Source: Batillaria attramentaria (Eukaryota; Mollusca; Gastropoda; Batillariidae). From it: 64,000 nt of DNA. Below the pieces are notes generated by a model. It was not told the origin of the DNA. It searched no databases and was given only the letters and a program-made list of their open reading frames with translations. The stretch is taken from contig JACVVK020000093.1 in NCBI GenBank assembly GCA_018292915.2, positions 947,501-1,011,500 of the forward strand, given 5' to 3'. The translations under genes were made by a program, and so were the position numbers. Position 1 is the first letter of the stretch. Every line of letters begins with the position of its first letter. Positions 36,645 to 48,410 of the stretch are shown piece by piece.

Positions 36645-37389
36645 ACGTGTTTGAGGTTACTTGGGGTGTCGTGAGGCGAAGGATTGATTTTTTTGTAAAT
36701 CCTAATCATGCGACGTTTCTCCACACAATACTTACTTTCACGCACACAGTGACGTAACGAACTCTGCGTCATAGACACTTGACGTGCACACTATGCTGCT
36801 GCGTTCTTTTTGGCGGGAGTTGTGAGACGTGTGTGTGTGTGTGTGGACGGATGTAATGATATCTATCTCTTAAACCACCTCGTTGGAGGCCTTTTTACTT
36901 TGAGATAAAATGGGAATTCACCTTCTCCAGAGCTACCTTTCACGATTTTTAGCCTGCCGCATTTTCAGAAGAGTTATCGCCGATTTTAAAAAATCGGTCA
37001 TGTTACGAATTTTTTTCGAAAAAAATGTTCAAATGGCTTCATTTTCTGAAATGGGGAAGATCATCCAATTATACTGCCTGTTTTCGTAGCACAGCTCTGT
37101 AGCTCTGACAGGTTTTGTGTAAGAAAAATATTTCCGAGGTAGGGGTGGTTTGCATATAAGGTCAAATATCTATGAAAAGACTCCTTCAAATTACTCATCA
37201 TTCCGGTATTTTTGTCACTTGTGCCAACTGCACATATGACATGAACTGCTGCACTATTATAGCTTTAGTATTGAGAATAACAGAGCTTTTAGATAAACAC
37301 ATTTTTTCACGTTTCTGCGAGAAGCGCCGGTCAAAAAAGTTCCAATTTTGCAATTTTCTAAGTACAACCCAAGGCACTTTAAGTCCACG
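36645..37389. other. unassigned sequence
   Basis: No gene seen. A 102-codon + frame at 37172-37480 has no recognisable domain. Confidence 0.4.
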
Positions 37390-37800
37390 TTTCATCAGCT
37401 CTCTAGATCTTCCAGATTTTATGTCAAAATTAATTCAGTCACGGAAGTCACAAAAGCAACAAGGAAATCACAAGATATGAAGAAGTAGCATCTGTCAGAC
37501 GAGCAGCGTGAGGCCGACGGCAAATGTTTGGTTCACAGACAAAATCTGCAAGTATCGTCACTGCTTCCGACATTTCATCAGCCCTCTAGATCTTCCAGAT
37601 TTCACGTGAAAAATAATTCAGTCGGAGAAGTCACAAAGCCAACAGGGAAATCACAAGACATGAACAAGCATCCTCAGACGATCTCAGTGCAAGAGGCTGA
37701 CGTCAAAAGTTTAGTTCACGGAATTGACGTCATCTCTCTCTCTCTCTCTGTATGACGACCTGCCTGAGGCTGACGTCAAATGTTTAGTTCTGAAAGGAAA
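37390..37800 (+). repeat. 183-bp tandem duplication plus short third unit
   Basis: TTTCATCAGC(T/C)CTCTAGATC, TTAATTCAGTC/ATAATTCAGTC and GAAATCACAAGA recur 183 bp apart (37390, 37573). GAGGCTGACGTCAAA recurs at about 37693 and 37768. Confidence 0.85.
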
Positions 37801-37804
37801 TGAC

Positions 37805-37836
<32 letters not shown>

Positions 37837-37838
<2 letters not shown>

Positions 37839-38015
37839 GCAGCCAGGGTGGCCGAATGGTAGAGCGTAGGACTTTCAATGCTTGGGCCGAGAGTTCGAAT
37901 CCTGGCCGCTGGGGCCAAATATTTGTGCTGGCCTTTTTGTCGTTGCCCCGTCTTTGATATCACCCTTATGTGGTGGAAAAGGACGTTAAACTCCTAAACA
38001 CCCACCCACCCACCC
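37837..38015 (+). mobile_element. SINE-1 copy inside a (CT)n tract
   Basis: Full copy (CCAGGGTGGCCGAATGGTAG to CACCCACCCACCCACCC). (CT)n lies directly on both sides. Confidence 0.9.
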
Positions 38016-38224
38016 TCTCTCTCTGCCTCTCTCTCTCTCCCCCCCCCCCCTTCTTCCCCCACCCGGCCCCACCCCCAGTCACGTGGCTAATCGGTCGAGG
38101 TCGTAGAGGATCTAGTGTCATTGGTAGAACTTGGAGAGGGGAGAACGGGCAACAATAACAACAAAACAGACAAAATAAAATGAAGTTTGGAGAAACAACT
38201 TTGTAGGACGGGGCCGTTCCTCCT

Positions 38225-38640
38225 TGTTTTATGAACTGCCGATCCAGGAAACCATATAACTGTGTTAAGATACCAGGGAGCGTTTCCATGCAAAGTGGTC
38301 GTTGGGTTTCATGGTAATTTCAAGCTTCGACTCTCAGATTTCGTGAAACCTCATAATCTTGAGAGAATTGTAGGTATAGGTGGGTTAATGGACTTGACCT
38401 GCTTTTGTGGCCTCGGGCTAAAGATTCATTGACAAGTCCCTACGGGCATTTTATGTAAATATGAACCCGGCCAATTAGATTTTGAGACACATTCCAGGAA
38501 ACCATTACTGTATCAGCGGGGGACGGAGGGCGGAGGGCGGGGGCGGCGTGGGGGGCAGTTTTTATGCAGTGGTCTTGAAATTTCATGGTAATTTCAAACA
38601 TGGACTCTCAGTTTGCGTAAAGCCTCCGAGACATGATCCA
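38225..38640 (+). repeat. diverged ~270-bp direct duplication
   Basis: CCAGGAAACCAT and TTTCATGGTAATTTCAA, then GGACTCTCAG/CGACTCTCAG, occur in order at about 38246-38350 and 38491-38625. Confidence 0.65.
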
Positions 38641-38771
38641 GACAAGTTTATTGGAAATATTCATGAGTAGCCAATGACATTTAAGGCTGTTAGTTCCTCC
38701 AGAAGTTGAGATGTACCAGCTACGGAGAAATGGACTGTGTGTTGAACTGGTATGTTCTTAGAACTGGTATG

Positions 38772-38950
38772 TGGGGATCGAGCCGGGGTGGCCGAATGGT
38801 AGAGCGTTGGACTTCTAATGCTCAGGTCGTGAGTTCGCATCCCGGCTGGTTGTTTGTGTTGGCTTTTTCATTGTTGCCCCGTCTTTGATATCACCTGTAT
38901 GCGGTAGAAAAGGACGTTAAACACCCCCCAAACACCCACCCCACCCACCC
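38772..38950 (+). mobile_element. SINE-1 copy with target duplication
   Basis: Full copy. CTTAGAACTGGTATG (38757-38771) and CTTAGAATTGGTATG (38950-38964) form a 15-bp target duplication with one mismatch. Confidence 0.92.
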
Positions 38951-38984
38951 TTAGAATTGGTATGCTTTTCGGGTGGAGCGGGGG

Positions 38985-39545
38985 ACGGGGGGGGGGGTGT
39001 TCTTGTACTCCACTGCACTGGAAACACCAGTTTTGTCCTATGATCAGCACGGATGAATTTTTTTTTTTTTGAGTTAAATTCACAGGCAGACGTGTTGTCT
39101 CGCCTGCATGCACACAACACTCGCATAAATCATGTTGAGGATCCTGTTACCGTCCTTCGAGGACTGAAGAAGACCCAAAAAAAGAATGGCATGGAGACGA
39201 GAAAGTATCCATGCACTTAGTTCGGATAACCCATGAGTGATCGGGGAAGTCACATCTTGGGGACGCCCTGCCTACCGTGCACTAAGAGCAAACACTGATG
39301 TGGCTGGCGCAATACGTTTAACTTTCGTTACAGTGTTAGGCCGGGATTACTTCGTAAATAATTAAACAACAGAATTAAGCAACCCCTGCAGTGACAAACT
39401 AATGCTTCGGAAAATGTTTTCTCTGTTCCGAGCACTTGATCCGGCAATTCACACCACAGACCTAAAAAAGATAGACCCCCTGCGGTGCTGGAAGTGTGAC
39501 GCCGCCGCGCGCCATGTTGCGAGTACCTGGAAGTGCCAGACTCTA
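38985..39545. other. unassigned sequence
   Basis: G-rich at 38980-38998 and a poly-T at 39058-39070. No gene recognised. Confidence 0.4.
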
Positions 39546-39546
39546 T

Positions 39547-39622
39547 CAGCTGTTTACACAGCGCGCATAGCATTGGCCAGACGCTAATCAGCTGTTTACA
39601 TAGCGCGCATAGCATTGGTCCG
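39547..39622 (+). repeat. ~42-bp tandem duplication
   Basis: ATCAGCTGTTTACACAGCGC/ATCAGCTGTTTACATAGCGC followed by GCATAGCATTGG occurs twice. Confidence 0.9.
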
Positions 39623-40653
39623 CTTTTTATCTTACGTCACATTTCTGATGACTTCTTTCTAAAGAACTTTGTATTTCGAACGAGGCGTCCTGTACACAGA
39701 GCATCTGAGTTCTGGTATTCACAAGATGGCCGCGATAGCGATAGCGACACTCGCAAGCATCGGTGGCAGCGTGCGGCGGTGGGTCTATCTTTTTTTAGGT
39801 CTGTGATTCACACAGATTTGCCTGCAAGGCCTGGTGCCTTTTTGACTATCCGAGGTTACGTCATTCAGTTTTCGATGCCGTCTGGTTGTCTGGTATGACG
39901 CGACTGCGTCTCGTCGCATGCATGTAATACATTTTTGTCCATCATGGCGACCGAAATGATGGCTTCATGCACGAGTTCAGTCTACAACTACACGAGCACT
40001 GCAGTCCATCGAGCTGGCAAGAAAAGGATTGTAATAACGTAAGATCTTGTCTGACGTTGTCATGTGAATTTGACTTACAGCCGCCGCCTGCATTGAGCAG
40101 GGGAGAGTCTCAGCACGAAGGATTCATCCCCACAGCTTTTTCATGTTGGAGCGACTGCGTGCTGCAAGGGATGAAAAAGGTGTGGCACCCATGTAATTAC
40201 TCGCCCTGAACGACAGTTGACCGGTCTCAGAACTCTGCCGATGCACAGCGCATGTTTTAGGATATAGATTTTTTTCAATAGGTATTACGACAAAGCGCTT
40301 TTCCCCCAGCGGTACCGGCGACCGGGACATATAGCTCAGCTGCAGTGCTTGCGAAACTACTTTGCAGACATTCAGCACACACTTCCAGCAGGGAGACAAA
40401 GATGCCACCGCGTCCCGCTACCGCGGACACTTCAGCGGGACGCTCGATTTTCTGTAGAATTTACTTTGTTCCACAAATTCCAGCACGTGCGGCCAGCATC
40501 TGGAAGGAGGATAAATACCTCGCAGAAGCCATCTAGGTATCTTCCAGCCCAGCACGACACGCCTCAGCTCGTGGCGGTGTTAGTGGTCGCGAACGCACCT
40601 TGGGATTGGTGTTTTTGTTTGTTCTTTGGAGGAAGAACTTGCACTCAGTCGCG
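39623..40653. other. unassigned region upstream of globin exon 1b
   Basis: No window repeat is seen, which is unusual here. It may hold the promoter and 5' UTR of exon 1b. No core promoter could be assigned. Confidence 0.4.
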
Positions 40654-40856
40654 ATGGGGTGTAGGAATTCCACGGAGGAACCGCCTGCTCCTCCCGTGCA
40701 GGACTTAAGCTTAACTCCAGACGCCGGGATGGACGCCCAGGCCCAGGAGTGTCTGGAGAAGGTGGGGCTGAACCCACGGCAGGTGTTCACGCTCAACAAA
40801 TCCTGGAAAGGCGTGCAAAGGAACCTGGAAGACACGGGCGTGGACATGTTCATCCG
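40654..40856 (+). CDS. globin-like protein, first coding exon (copy b), N-acylated type
   Basis: This exon encodes 67 residues plus two bases. It starts MGCRNSTE: Gly2, Cys3 and Ser6 again fit myristoylation and palmitoylation. A Pro-rich stretch (EEPPAPP) and an acidic linker lead to residues ~39-68, helices A and B of the globin fold (RQVFTLNKSW, GVDMFIR). Trp to final Arg is +17 as in copy a and in human alpha-globin. Over the last 30 residues 11 are identical to copy a; the linkers differ in length and sequence. The exon ends CG|GTAGGG, the same phase-2 position (B12.2). This ATG is the only one in the frame; upstream in-frame starts would need TTG. Context is GCGATGG with G at -3 and +4. 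Proximal and distal His cannot be checked because the later exons were not found. It could be a paralogue of copy a or an alternative first exon of one gene. Confidence 0.8.
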
Positions 40857-40864
40857 GTAGGGAA
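40857..40864 (+). promoter_or_regulatory. 5' splice site of globin exon 1b
   Basis: GTAGGG after the second base of the Arg codon; read-through meets TAG immediately. Confidence 0.75.
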
Positions 40865-40867
40865 ACG

Positions 40868-40898
<31 letters not shown>

Positions 40899-41165
40899 TA
40901 ACATCTAACATCATCTAGCATCTAACATCATCTAGCATCTAACATCATCTAGCATTATCGTCCCCAACCGATCATCACCACCATGTTCGTCTAGCATCAT
41001 CTAGCATCTAACATCATCTAGCATCATCATCATGTAGCATCATCTAGCATTATCGTCCCCACCCGATCATCACCACCATGTTCGTCATCGCCACCATGTT
41101 TGTCGAAATCAACGTCATCGTCGTCGTAGTCGTCCTCCTTGTCGTCGTCGTCAGTATCATCACCG
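40868..41165 (+). repeat. (ATC)n and CATCTAGCATCTAA minisatellite after the donor
   Basis: It starts about ten bases after the splice donor with ATCATCATC, then CATCTAACATCATCTAGCAT units. A longer phrase (TATCGTCCCCA.CCGATCATC) occurs at 40956 and 41051. Confidence 0.9.
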
Positions 41166-42420
41166 CAACACCATGAGCATGATATATACACGGAGAGTAA
41201 AGTCTGACTTTAGTGGCAACTTAACTCTTTGAATAGTACGTCCCCAGTGACGTGCAGTTGGCTAACACCGTCTTCGTCCGCTCGTGAACTATATTAATCT
41301 TTACCTGCTTCGTGCACAAATGATAAAATGGCGGTTATGTTACGTGTGCACGCTATTAATTAATGTGCCGCTTCTCCATCTTTATCCTGAGAACATCCGC
41401 AACTTCTGCAGAAGAAAAACACTAAATTTCTCCTTAGGATTTTTTTTTTTTTTTTTTGGGAGGGGGGTCCAAAGTAAAGGAAAAACGGTGGAGGTTTGAA
41501 TCTGTCGATCCGAGGATAAGGGAGATTTATCTGCGCACTTTTATAAATCGTGCCTTTCTTTTTTTAGCTAAGCTGCTTAAATGCTATTTCCAGCACTGCT
41601 TGAAGCAGTTCAAAACTAAGGAAAATTGTGTGTGGGGGGGGGGGGGGGGGGGAGGGGAGCCTCTCTTGTTTGAGTGCTGCCAGTTGCTGTATTCCAGGTA
41701 AACTGAAAAGGATACATCGATATTGTCAACTTTAATTCTGTGAGTTTTGAAAGTGGAACATCTGGGAGAGATGGGGGGGGGGGGGAGTCTTTCTTGTTGA
41801 CGAAAGGCTTTCTGTGCATGAACTTGATGTTTTTGTATGTATACGCATCTTGCGGCATTTCAGCAATACACGGATACGTCTGGTTTCAAAAACAGGTGAG
41901 TTTCCGTATCGTTCCGGAGGTAAATTCACAACAGGATACCGGCCTGCGGTTGGTTTTGTTATTGATCACGCCAGAAATAAAATCCGTTTGTTTACTCAGT
42001 CCGGTATTTAGGAGGAAGCATCGGCGGAGGTGCGTAAGATAAACACACTCAGGCCTCAATGTTTGTATTCTGTCGATATCGACATTTCTTATGTTTTTTT
42101 GTTTTTTTTTTTTTTTTTTTTTTTTTTGGGGGGGGGGTCTTCGTCTTGACGCTTTCGTCAGCGTGTGTGTGTGTGTGTGTGTGTTGAAATAAGCAGGTGA
42201 TGTAGATTGTTATATACTGTCATAGACATTGACAACTGGGAATAGACGGCTCCACACCTAAAAACCTCGAGGTCTAAGCCCCACCCCCTTTACTCTGCCG
42301 TTTAACGGCAAGGCATAGTAGCTCCATGACGTCATTATGAGAAAAGGTGAAAGAGAGTGCCGGAATGTTTTTTTTCCCCTCCAATAACGTCAGTTCACAA
42401 CTATTTTCTGTGAAACCTAG
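41166..42420. other. unassigned sequence with homopolymers
   Basis: Poly-T into G at 41438-41467, poly-G at 41634-41655 and 41774-41786, and poly-T/G at 42096-42138, then (TG)n. AAAACAG|GTGAGT at 41896 looks like a splice donor, but I see no exon behind it. Confidence 0.45.
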
Positions 42421-42448
42421 AAACGTCCTTTAAACTTCTGATTCAGGA

Positions 42449-42658
42449 GGGGAGCCGGGATGGCCGAATGGTAGAGCGTTGGACTTCTAATTCTCGGGTC
42501 GTGAGTTCGTATCCCCGGCTGGGGCCAAATATTTGAACTGGCTTTTTCATCGTTTCCCCGTCTTTGATATCACCCGTATGTGGTGGAAAAGGACGTTAAA
42601 CCCCCAAACACCCACCCACCCTTAGCTGCGGCAGGCTTTCACACCCACCCACCCACGC
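42449..42658 (+). mobile_element. SINE-1 copy with 3' flanking (transduced) sequence
   Basis: Full SINE-1 to about 42620, followed by 21 bp (42622-42642, TTAGCTGCGGCAGGCTTTCA start) that match 20 of 21 bases of the 3' flank of the copy at 57965, then a second (CCCA)n. Flanks TCTGATTCAGGA (42437-42448) and TCTGATTCGGGA (42659-42670) are a 12-bp target duplication enclosing the whole. Confidence 0.85.
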
Positions 42659-42735
42659 TCTGATTCGGGAACCAGAAACCGGTGTTTAAAAGTTTAAACT
42701 TCTGATTCAGGAACCAGCAACCGGTGATTAAGAGT
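42659..42735 (+). repeat. ~50-bp tandem duplication
   Basis: TCTGATTCGGGAACCAGAAA and TCTGATTCAGGAACCAGCAA, each followed by CCGGTG, lie about 50 bp apart. Confidence 0.8.
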
Positions 42736-43079
42736 TTTCCTGTTATCATAACAGCACTGGCCCGACATGCCGTGTCAGCTCTGCTGGCAAGGATGAGATG
42801 AATGCTGCACACATCATCAGGCCTTCCTGAAGCTGATGGAAACATCTTGTCATTCAAACCCCGCTTTCCTTGACAAAAAAATCAATACGAAATTTTCCTT
42901 CCTCTCCTGATACATACGACAAATTTACTCGGCGTTCCTGGTGCGTGTATCGATCGTAGTCGCCATCTTGTCTCAGACGGAGGAAGGAAAGGTTTCTTTC
43001 CGACGAAACCGCAAGGATAATTAATACAGTGTGGTGGGATTATATTAAAAAATTGTGAGGAGTGAGTTGGGAGAAAACA

Positions 43080-43116
43080 CATACACACGCACGCCGCGCA
43101 CTCACACGTGCACGCG

Positions 43117-43189
<73 letters not shown>

Positions 43190-43225
43190 CGCACGCACGC
43201 ACACACGCACGCACGCACGCACCAC
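43080..43225. repeat. (CA)n (ACGC)n microsatellite
   Basis: CA and ACGC runs with one ACCACA break. Confidence 0.95.
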
Positions 43226-43269
43226 AACCACCACCACCACCCAGACAGTTTGCACGTTCGCACAAAGTG

Positions 43270-43560
43270 CCTCTTTGTCAATGCAGCTCAATCCAGCTTT
43301 AAGCTAGAAGCGCCCCGCAGTAATTGGAGCTGGGCCGGAACTTGATTCATCTCGCGTACGCATAAAGCGCCCCGGTTCAATTGAGCTTAATCCAGCTCTA
43401 GCTTGAGGCTGGAAATGCCTCTGAGTAACTGCCGCTCTGGAGTTCATATCGCGTACGCATAAAGCGCCCCGGTTCAGTGAAGCTTACCCCAGCTCTAAGC
43501 TTCAAGTTACCCTAGAGTAACTGGAGAGTTCATCTCCGCGTGTTACACCGGCCCCACAGA
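43270..43560 (+). repeat. ~97-bp tandem repeat, 3 copies
   Basis: CGCGTACGCATAAAGCGCCC plus CGGTTCA at 43353 and 43450, with CCAGCTCTA/CCAGCTTTA, GAGTAACTG and GTTCATCTC/GTTCATATC phrases per unit. Confidence 0.8.
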
Positions 43561-43905
43561 AACTGAGGGGGGGAAGGACGGACACTGTCTTTGAACTGAG
43601 AAAGGTTACAGCGAAGGGGGAGAGATCACAGGAAAGGGACGGAAGCGACACCAGATGGACGGTTTGATCGCTGATGAGGGAAAATTGGCTGTCTGAAGAA
43701 GGCTGCAGGACACGAAAGAGGACCCGATGGAGAGGTCAGCATGAGTAGGTCGTTGAACCGCTCTGCTGACTCGTTCGTCAAGCATGGATTACACCGTTGA
43801 AGGAATATAAAGCACATGTCGTTCCGCGAACGGGTATCCCACGTCAGTTTTGGACTCTTTTTTCGGTTTTGTGAAAATCATGCAAGATTAACCGTTTCTT
43901 GACGG
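43561..43905. other. unassigned sequence
   Basis: Nothing recognised. Confidence 0.4.
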
Positions 43906-43911
43906 CTCTTA

Positions 43912-44145
43912 AGCCTGCTCTTAACTGGGCACAAGCGCGCGCAGCGGAAACACGCATGCGTCACATCACAGTCGTTGCGCTCAGTGTGTCTACTCACTAC
44001 AAAACTGAACAAATGCAGCTGTCTCTGTTGTCTCAGAATCTGTTGTGGAACCCACAGTCGCAGCTGTGGCTGTTTGAAATCCCAGTAGCTGTGATGACGC
44101 CACAGCGGCTGAAAGCCCCGAAACCACAACTGTATCACAGGCTAC
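43912..44145. repeat. repeat R3 copy 2
   Basis: AAGCCTGCTCTTAACTGGGC, CACAGTCGTTGCGCTCAGTG and CAGAATCTGTTGTGGAACCC match R3 at 10213. The right end is missing. Confidence 0.7.
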
Positions 44146-44354
44146 GTACCAGAAATGCAAATTTGGAGGAAAACGCTATATATTCCTCTTACACATAACG
44201 TTGCAGGGTGCATCATGAAAGGGATGCATCAACACACACAGAATCTTACTTTGATCAGTTCCCCTGAGGGGGAAAAAACAAGAAAAAACAAACAAACAAA
44301 CAAACATAAAACAGCTTGGTATAGACGGGTTAAGCCAAGTGGAATTATCTGAAA

Positions 44355-44369
44355 TAATAATAATAATAA

Positions 44370-44436
<67 letters not shown>

Positions 44437-44506
44437 TCTCTCTCTCTCTCTCTCTGTGTCTGTGTGTCTCTGTGTGTGTGTTGTTGTTGTTGTTGTTGTT
44501 GTTGTT
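44355..44506. repeat. (ATA)n (TG)n (CT)n (GTT)n compound microsatellite
   Basis: Four simple repeats follow each other without spacers longer than about 20 bp. Confidence 0.95.
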
Positions 44507-44579
44507 TTCTTGGTTACGCTTTTGAAATAATTCATTCTGTTGATGGACATTTAGTGGAGAAGGCTAGGTTCGGAACAGT

Positions 44580-44640
44580 TGTGGGGTTGAGTTGGGGCGG
44601 GGGCGGGGAGGGGGGGGGGAGAGGGGGCGGGGGTGTTGGT
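44580..44640. repeat. G-rich tract
   Basis: GGGGCGGGGGCGGGG-type sequence. Confidence 0.85.
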
Positions 44641-44881
44641 GATGTCGGGAGATAATACTGATCTAGCTATCGCATTTGTTCTTTAACCGCTCATAAATTA
44701 TTTCACCTCCATAGACGCCAGCTCTGTTAATCACATTATGTGACATCTGTTCATTAGACTTCGTGCTGGCTTGAGCCTTCCAGATGGTCTTGGTACCGTC
44801 GTACTTCGTACTTTCAGACTTTTGGCTTCGCCGTAGGAGACTGGTGGTTACTGGTGGAGACTGCTGTGGTTACTCTTTTTT

Positions 44882-45961
44882 ATGTTGTTTCCATAGTAAT
44901 GGAAACAACATCATAGGACGGGCTAAATTTTCCACGTTCATGGGCAAGCATCTGTGGTACAAACGCACGTCACTGCCGATCTCTCGCAGAGACGATTATG
45001 CAAGTGTAACTCTGACAATGACGTAAGAAAACATGCGTCAGCGATGCTGGCATGTATGGTGAGCCGAACGCACTTTTCCTCCTCCTGAGTGCCGTCTGTG
45101 TGGATGTGTGTGTGTGTGTGAATTGTGTCCGGGCCCGTTTCTTCGAAAATACTTAACCGAATGGCTTCAAATTTGGGGTATCCAAATATATCAAAATGTT
45201 ACATTAGACGATTCAAGCGTGTGATGATTGCTTAAGTGATTTGGGAGTTATCGCCCTTTTGAGACAAGTTGGTTGTCTTTCGTTTACAGGCGTAATATTT
45301 ATTTAAATCACTCAATTGTTTGGCAGTAGATAGCTTGAATACGGACTCTGAACTGATTCACTACTAGAAAATGGTCGCTCTTATAGTTTTTCATGTAAAC
45401 CGAGCCTGAGTTGACATTGCATGTGAACCCAGTTCAGATACCTATTTCTCCGAAAATACTGAACCGATCGATTTCAAATTTGGGGTTTCTAAATGAATCA
45501 AGATTGTTGAATAGAAGGCCCGATCCAGGTACGATTGCACACGTAATTTGCGAGTTATCTCCCTTTTTAGAAAAAGTGGCTTTCTGGCGTTTAAAGGCGT
45601 AATATTTACCTAAACCACTCCATTTTTTGGACATAGATAGCATTAATACGGACTCTCAACTAAGTGAATTTTGGAGGTTGTCGCTTTTATACTTTTGGCG
45701 TAAGCCGTACCTGATGAAAGTGCTGGTGAACACACTTTAGATCTCAAAATCGCTCCTACTTTACATAGATAATGAGCCTGGGGTGCCATAAAAAATATAC
45801 AAAAAAATTAGAAAAATTCACTGCAGCCGTTATCGTCAGTTGACTCGAAAATTTGTACTCACAGCACATTTCCTCTACAGGCCACACGCCGCACAAACAT
45901 CGAAGAAGAGACGCACGCGCACTGACGTAAAGTAAGTGCGTCATGTTTGATTGACGTGATG

Positions 45962-46021
<60 letters not shown>

Positions 46022-47041
46022 CCTCTCTCCCCAACACGCACACGCACACACAGACAGGCGCGGAAAAAAGATGGAATCCATGTTCATTGATTCAGTGATT
46101 CATTGAATTGTGTCATCAACGTCATTCGACACCGAGAATACGATTGGCTTGTCTTTATTGTCAAACACGAAAACAAGGGGGCCGGATTAGTACCCACGAT
46201 ACCTATCAAAATTAATATCCGGTCCGCCTTAATTCGCTCACACACACCGGCACACAAAGAAACACGTCAGTTCACACGCACCGACCTACGCGTGATAAGT
46301 TGTCTTGTGAAAACAATGGTCAGTGATTTGACAGGTGTAAAGGACGTCGGAGCTGGCGGATGAGGTGATAACTACCCGCAGAGCTGCAGTGGAGCTTCGG
46401 GGGCGATGCGCTAATTGCCCTGTCTTTGTCCGCGGTCACGCGTGCACACAAAATTAATTCGCTGTCTTGCCAGGACCGTAGCGAGGGGAGATTTGCACCG
46501 TTCGCGGAAAGCGTACTACATACTGGGAATTTTTTTTCCGATAGAGAGAGAGAGGCTCGCTGACAGTACCTTGTGCATTCAGCTCTGTGAAAATAGAGCA
46601 AGCTTTGCCTCGTAATCTCAACTAGTCCGGCGGGCCAGTGGTAAAACAATTTAACTAGTCCGACGGTATTTTCACTAGTCTGCGGGCTTTCGGACGAGTC
46701 TTTTCATAATCCCTGACTTGTCTGTTAAACATACTGAGCCGGTATTAATTCGATCTTTACACACAGTAGCAACACTTCAATTATCATGGGGCTGCTTTCA
46801 TTGCAAGAATTGTATCAAAGTGATTACGTCAAATGTATTATGCGTCATCCCAGTGAGAAGAAACGTCATAGATTTTAAAGAAAACAACTTCACGTCTCTC
46901 TTCCAAAAACAAGATTGGTCTGACAAGCCCGGTCAGTTGTTTTAATTAGAGAGAGAGAGAGAGAGAGAGAGTCCTCCCGGATACATGGCATTACAACAGA
47001 ACGACTGTGACGACAGCAGGTGATCTAAATGGAAACAACAT
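44882..47041 (-). mobile_element. TIR-E copy 2, inverted, ~2.2 kb
   Basis: It starts ATGTTGTTTCCAT and ends ATGGAAACAACAT. Its minus strand follows copy 1 in order: the AACAAGATTGGTCTGACAAG block, CCAGGCTCATTATC, the double CCCCAAATTTGAA unit and the palindromic end. About 46040-46710 has no match in copy 1 and includes a short-lived (GA)n. (CA)n fills 45966-46020 and (GA)n 46949-46972. No transposase seen. Confidence 0.75.
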
Positions 47042-47108
47042 ATTGGGCTGGTGGCCATCTTGTTCCTGTCCGGCTGACTTGGCGAGTCTGTCTGTCTCTT
47101 TGTTTCCT

Positions 47109-47474
47109 GGGGGGATCCGGGACAGCCTAGCGGTGGAGCCTTGGACTTTCAATACTCGGGTTGTGGGTTCGAATCCTGGATGTGGCCAAATATTTGTGGT
47201 GACTTTTTTCCCCTCGCGTTTCCTTGTCTTTGATCATGGAAAAGGGTGGGTGGGGGGGTTGTTTGAGGGTATAACGCCCTTTTCCATCACGTACGGGTGA
47301 TATCAAAGACGGGGCAACGATGAAAAAGCCAGCACAAATATTTGGCCCCAGCCGGGATACGAACTCACGACGGACCCGAGCATTAGAAGTCCAACGCTCT
47401 ACCATTCGGCCACCCCGGCTCCCCGATCGTGGAAAAGGATGAAAAAAACTCAAACACTCCACCCACCCACCCAC
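47109..47474 (+). mobile_element. SINE-1 copy, older, host of a second SINE-1
   Basis: The head has GCGGTGGAGCCTTGGACTTT and GGGTTCGAATCC, and the body runs to TTTGATCATGGAAAAGG. The copy resumes after the guest as ATGAAAAAAACTCAAACACT and CCACCCACCCACCC. It is more diverged than its guest. Confidence 0.8.
47246..47424 (-). mobile_element. SINE-1 inserted into SINE-1
   Basis: Full minus-strand copy. GATCATGGAAAAGG (47232-47245) and GATCGTGGAAAAGG (47425-47438) form a 14-bp target duplication with one mismatch within the host copy. Confidence 0.93.
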
Positions 47475-47587
47475 TTCCCGTCCTTGTTCCCTGGGAGACC
47501 ACAGCGACCACTGCACACCGAGCTTCATCTGCTGTGAGAGGACAGTCTTTCGCCCTCCCCGGCGGAGTGCAGTGCGTGTCACGCTGG

Positions 47588-47848
47588 GGTGAGCGGTGGT
47601 CTAATAGGTAGCGCTGCCGCTGCTGAACGGCCGTCACCACTGTCACGGCGATGAAGCGTGGGGTCGAGCCCAGGTCGAGCTTGTGACAAGCGATACCGGG
47701 TTGCTCATCGAGGGTTTCTCTCCGGGATATCCGGCTCCCCCCCCCCCCAAAGCAAAATTGAAAAGTATGACAGGTATTGGGTGGCGCTGCACCGTGGTTA
47801 CGCGCTTCCCCCTGGTGAAAGCAACCCGAATTTTTTTTTTAATGGACA
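47588..47848 (+). mobile_element. SINE-3 full-length copy
   Basis: GAGCGGTGGTCTAATAGGTA (A-box side), GGGGTCGAGCCCAGG (B-box side), then CGAGGGTTTCTCTCCGGGAT, AAAGCAAAATTG and TATTGGGTGGCGCTGCACCG, ending GCAACCCGAATTTTTTT. Confidence 0.75.
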
Positions 47849-48174
47849 TTTAACTTGAGTAGTTAAAAAATAAAATCAGAGTCCATGCACGAAGAATAGG
47901 GAGGCCCTGTATTTTACGTCGTACACTTTGCGCACCGGTGACCGTGTGTGTGTGTGTGTGTGTGTGTAAAAACTTAGCCTAGAAGCGAACAACCCACGCT
48001 AGCTATCATCTGCCGTGATTGTACTGAATCTGGCACCTATAACGAGACAAGTAGCTAGAACACTGGATTCCGATTAGAGAGGAGAGCTAAAGGCCACCGC
48101 GCGACAGTTCGTTAGCGGGACGCCTATAATATTATGCTGGAGGAAAAGTGGGCTAACCACGCAAGACCCCCCCC

Positions 48175-48335
48175 CCCCTCCACACACACACCGTCACACA
48201 CACACACCGTCACACACACACACACACACACGTTTTGCTGGTTTTGTATGAGTGCTGATTGGGTAGGAAGGGGGTGGGAGGGAGGGAGGGAGGGGGTGGG
48301 GTGGGGTGAGGGGGGTGACGGGGTGGGGATGTTGC
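48175..48335. repeat. (CA)n and G-rich tracts
   Basis: CA with CCGTCA breaks at 48181-48232, then GGGAGGGAGGGAGGGGGTGG type. Confidence 0.9.
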
Positions 48336-48410
48336 CGCTGGGATCCTCGTGGCGTACGGATAACTTGCTTGGCCGCCTCAGTGATGCACGGAAAACTACA
48401 GTAGTTCGGG

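Noticed and set aside
41840..41905. Exon ending at AAAACAG|GTGAGT
   Set aside because: The donor looks good, but no acceptor or globin-like reading lies upstream.
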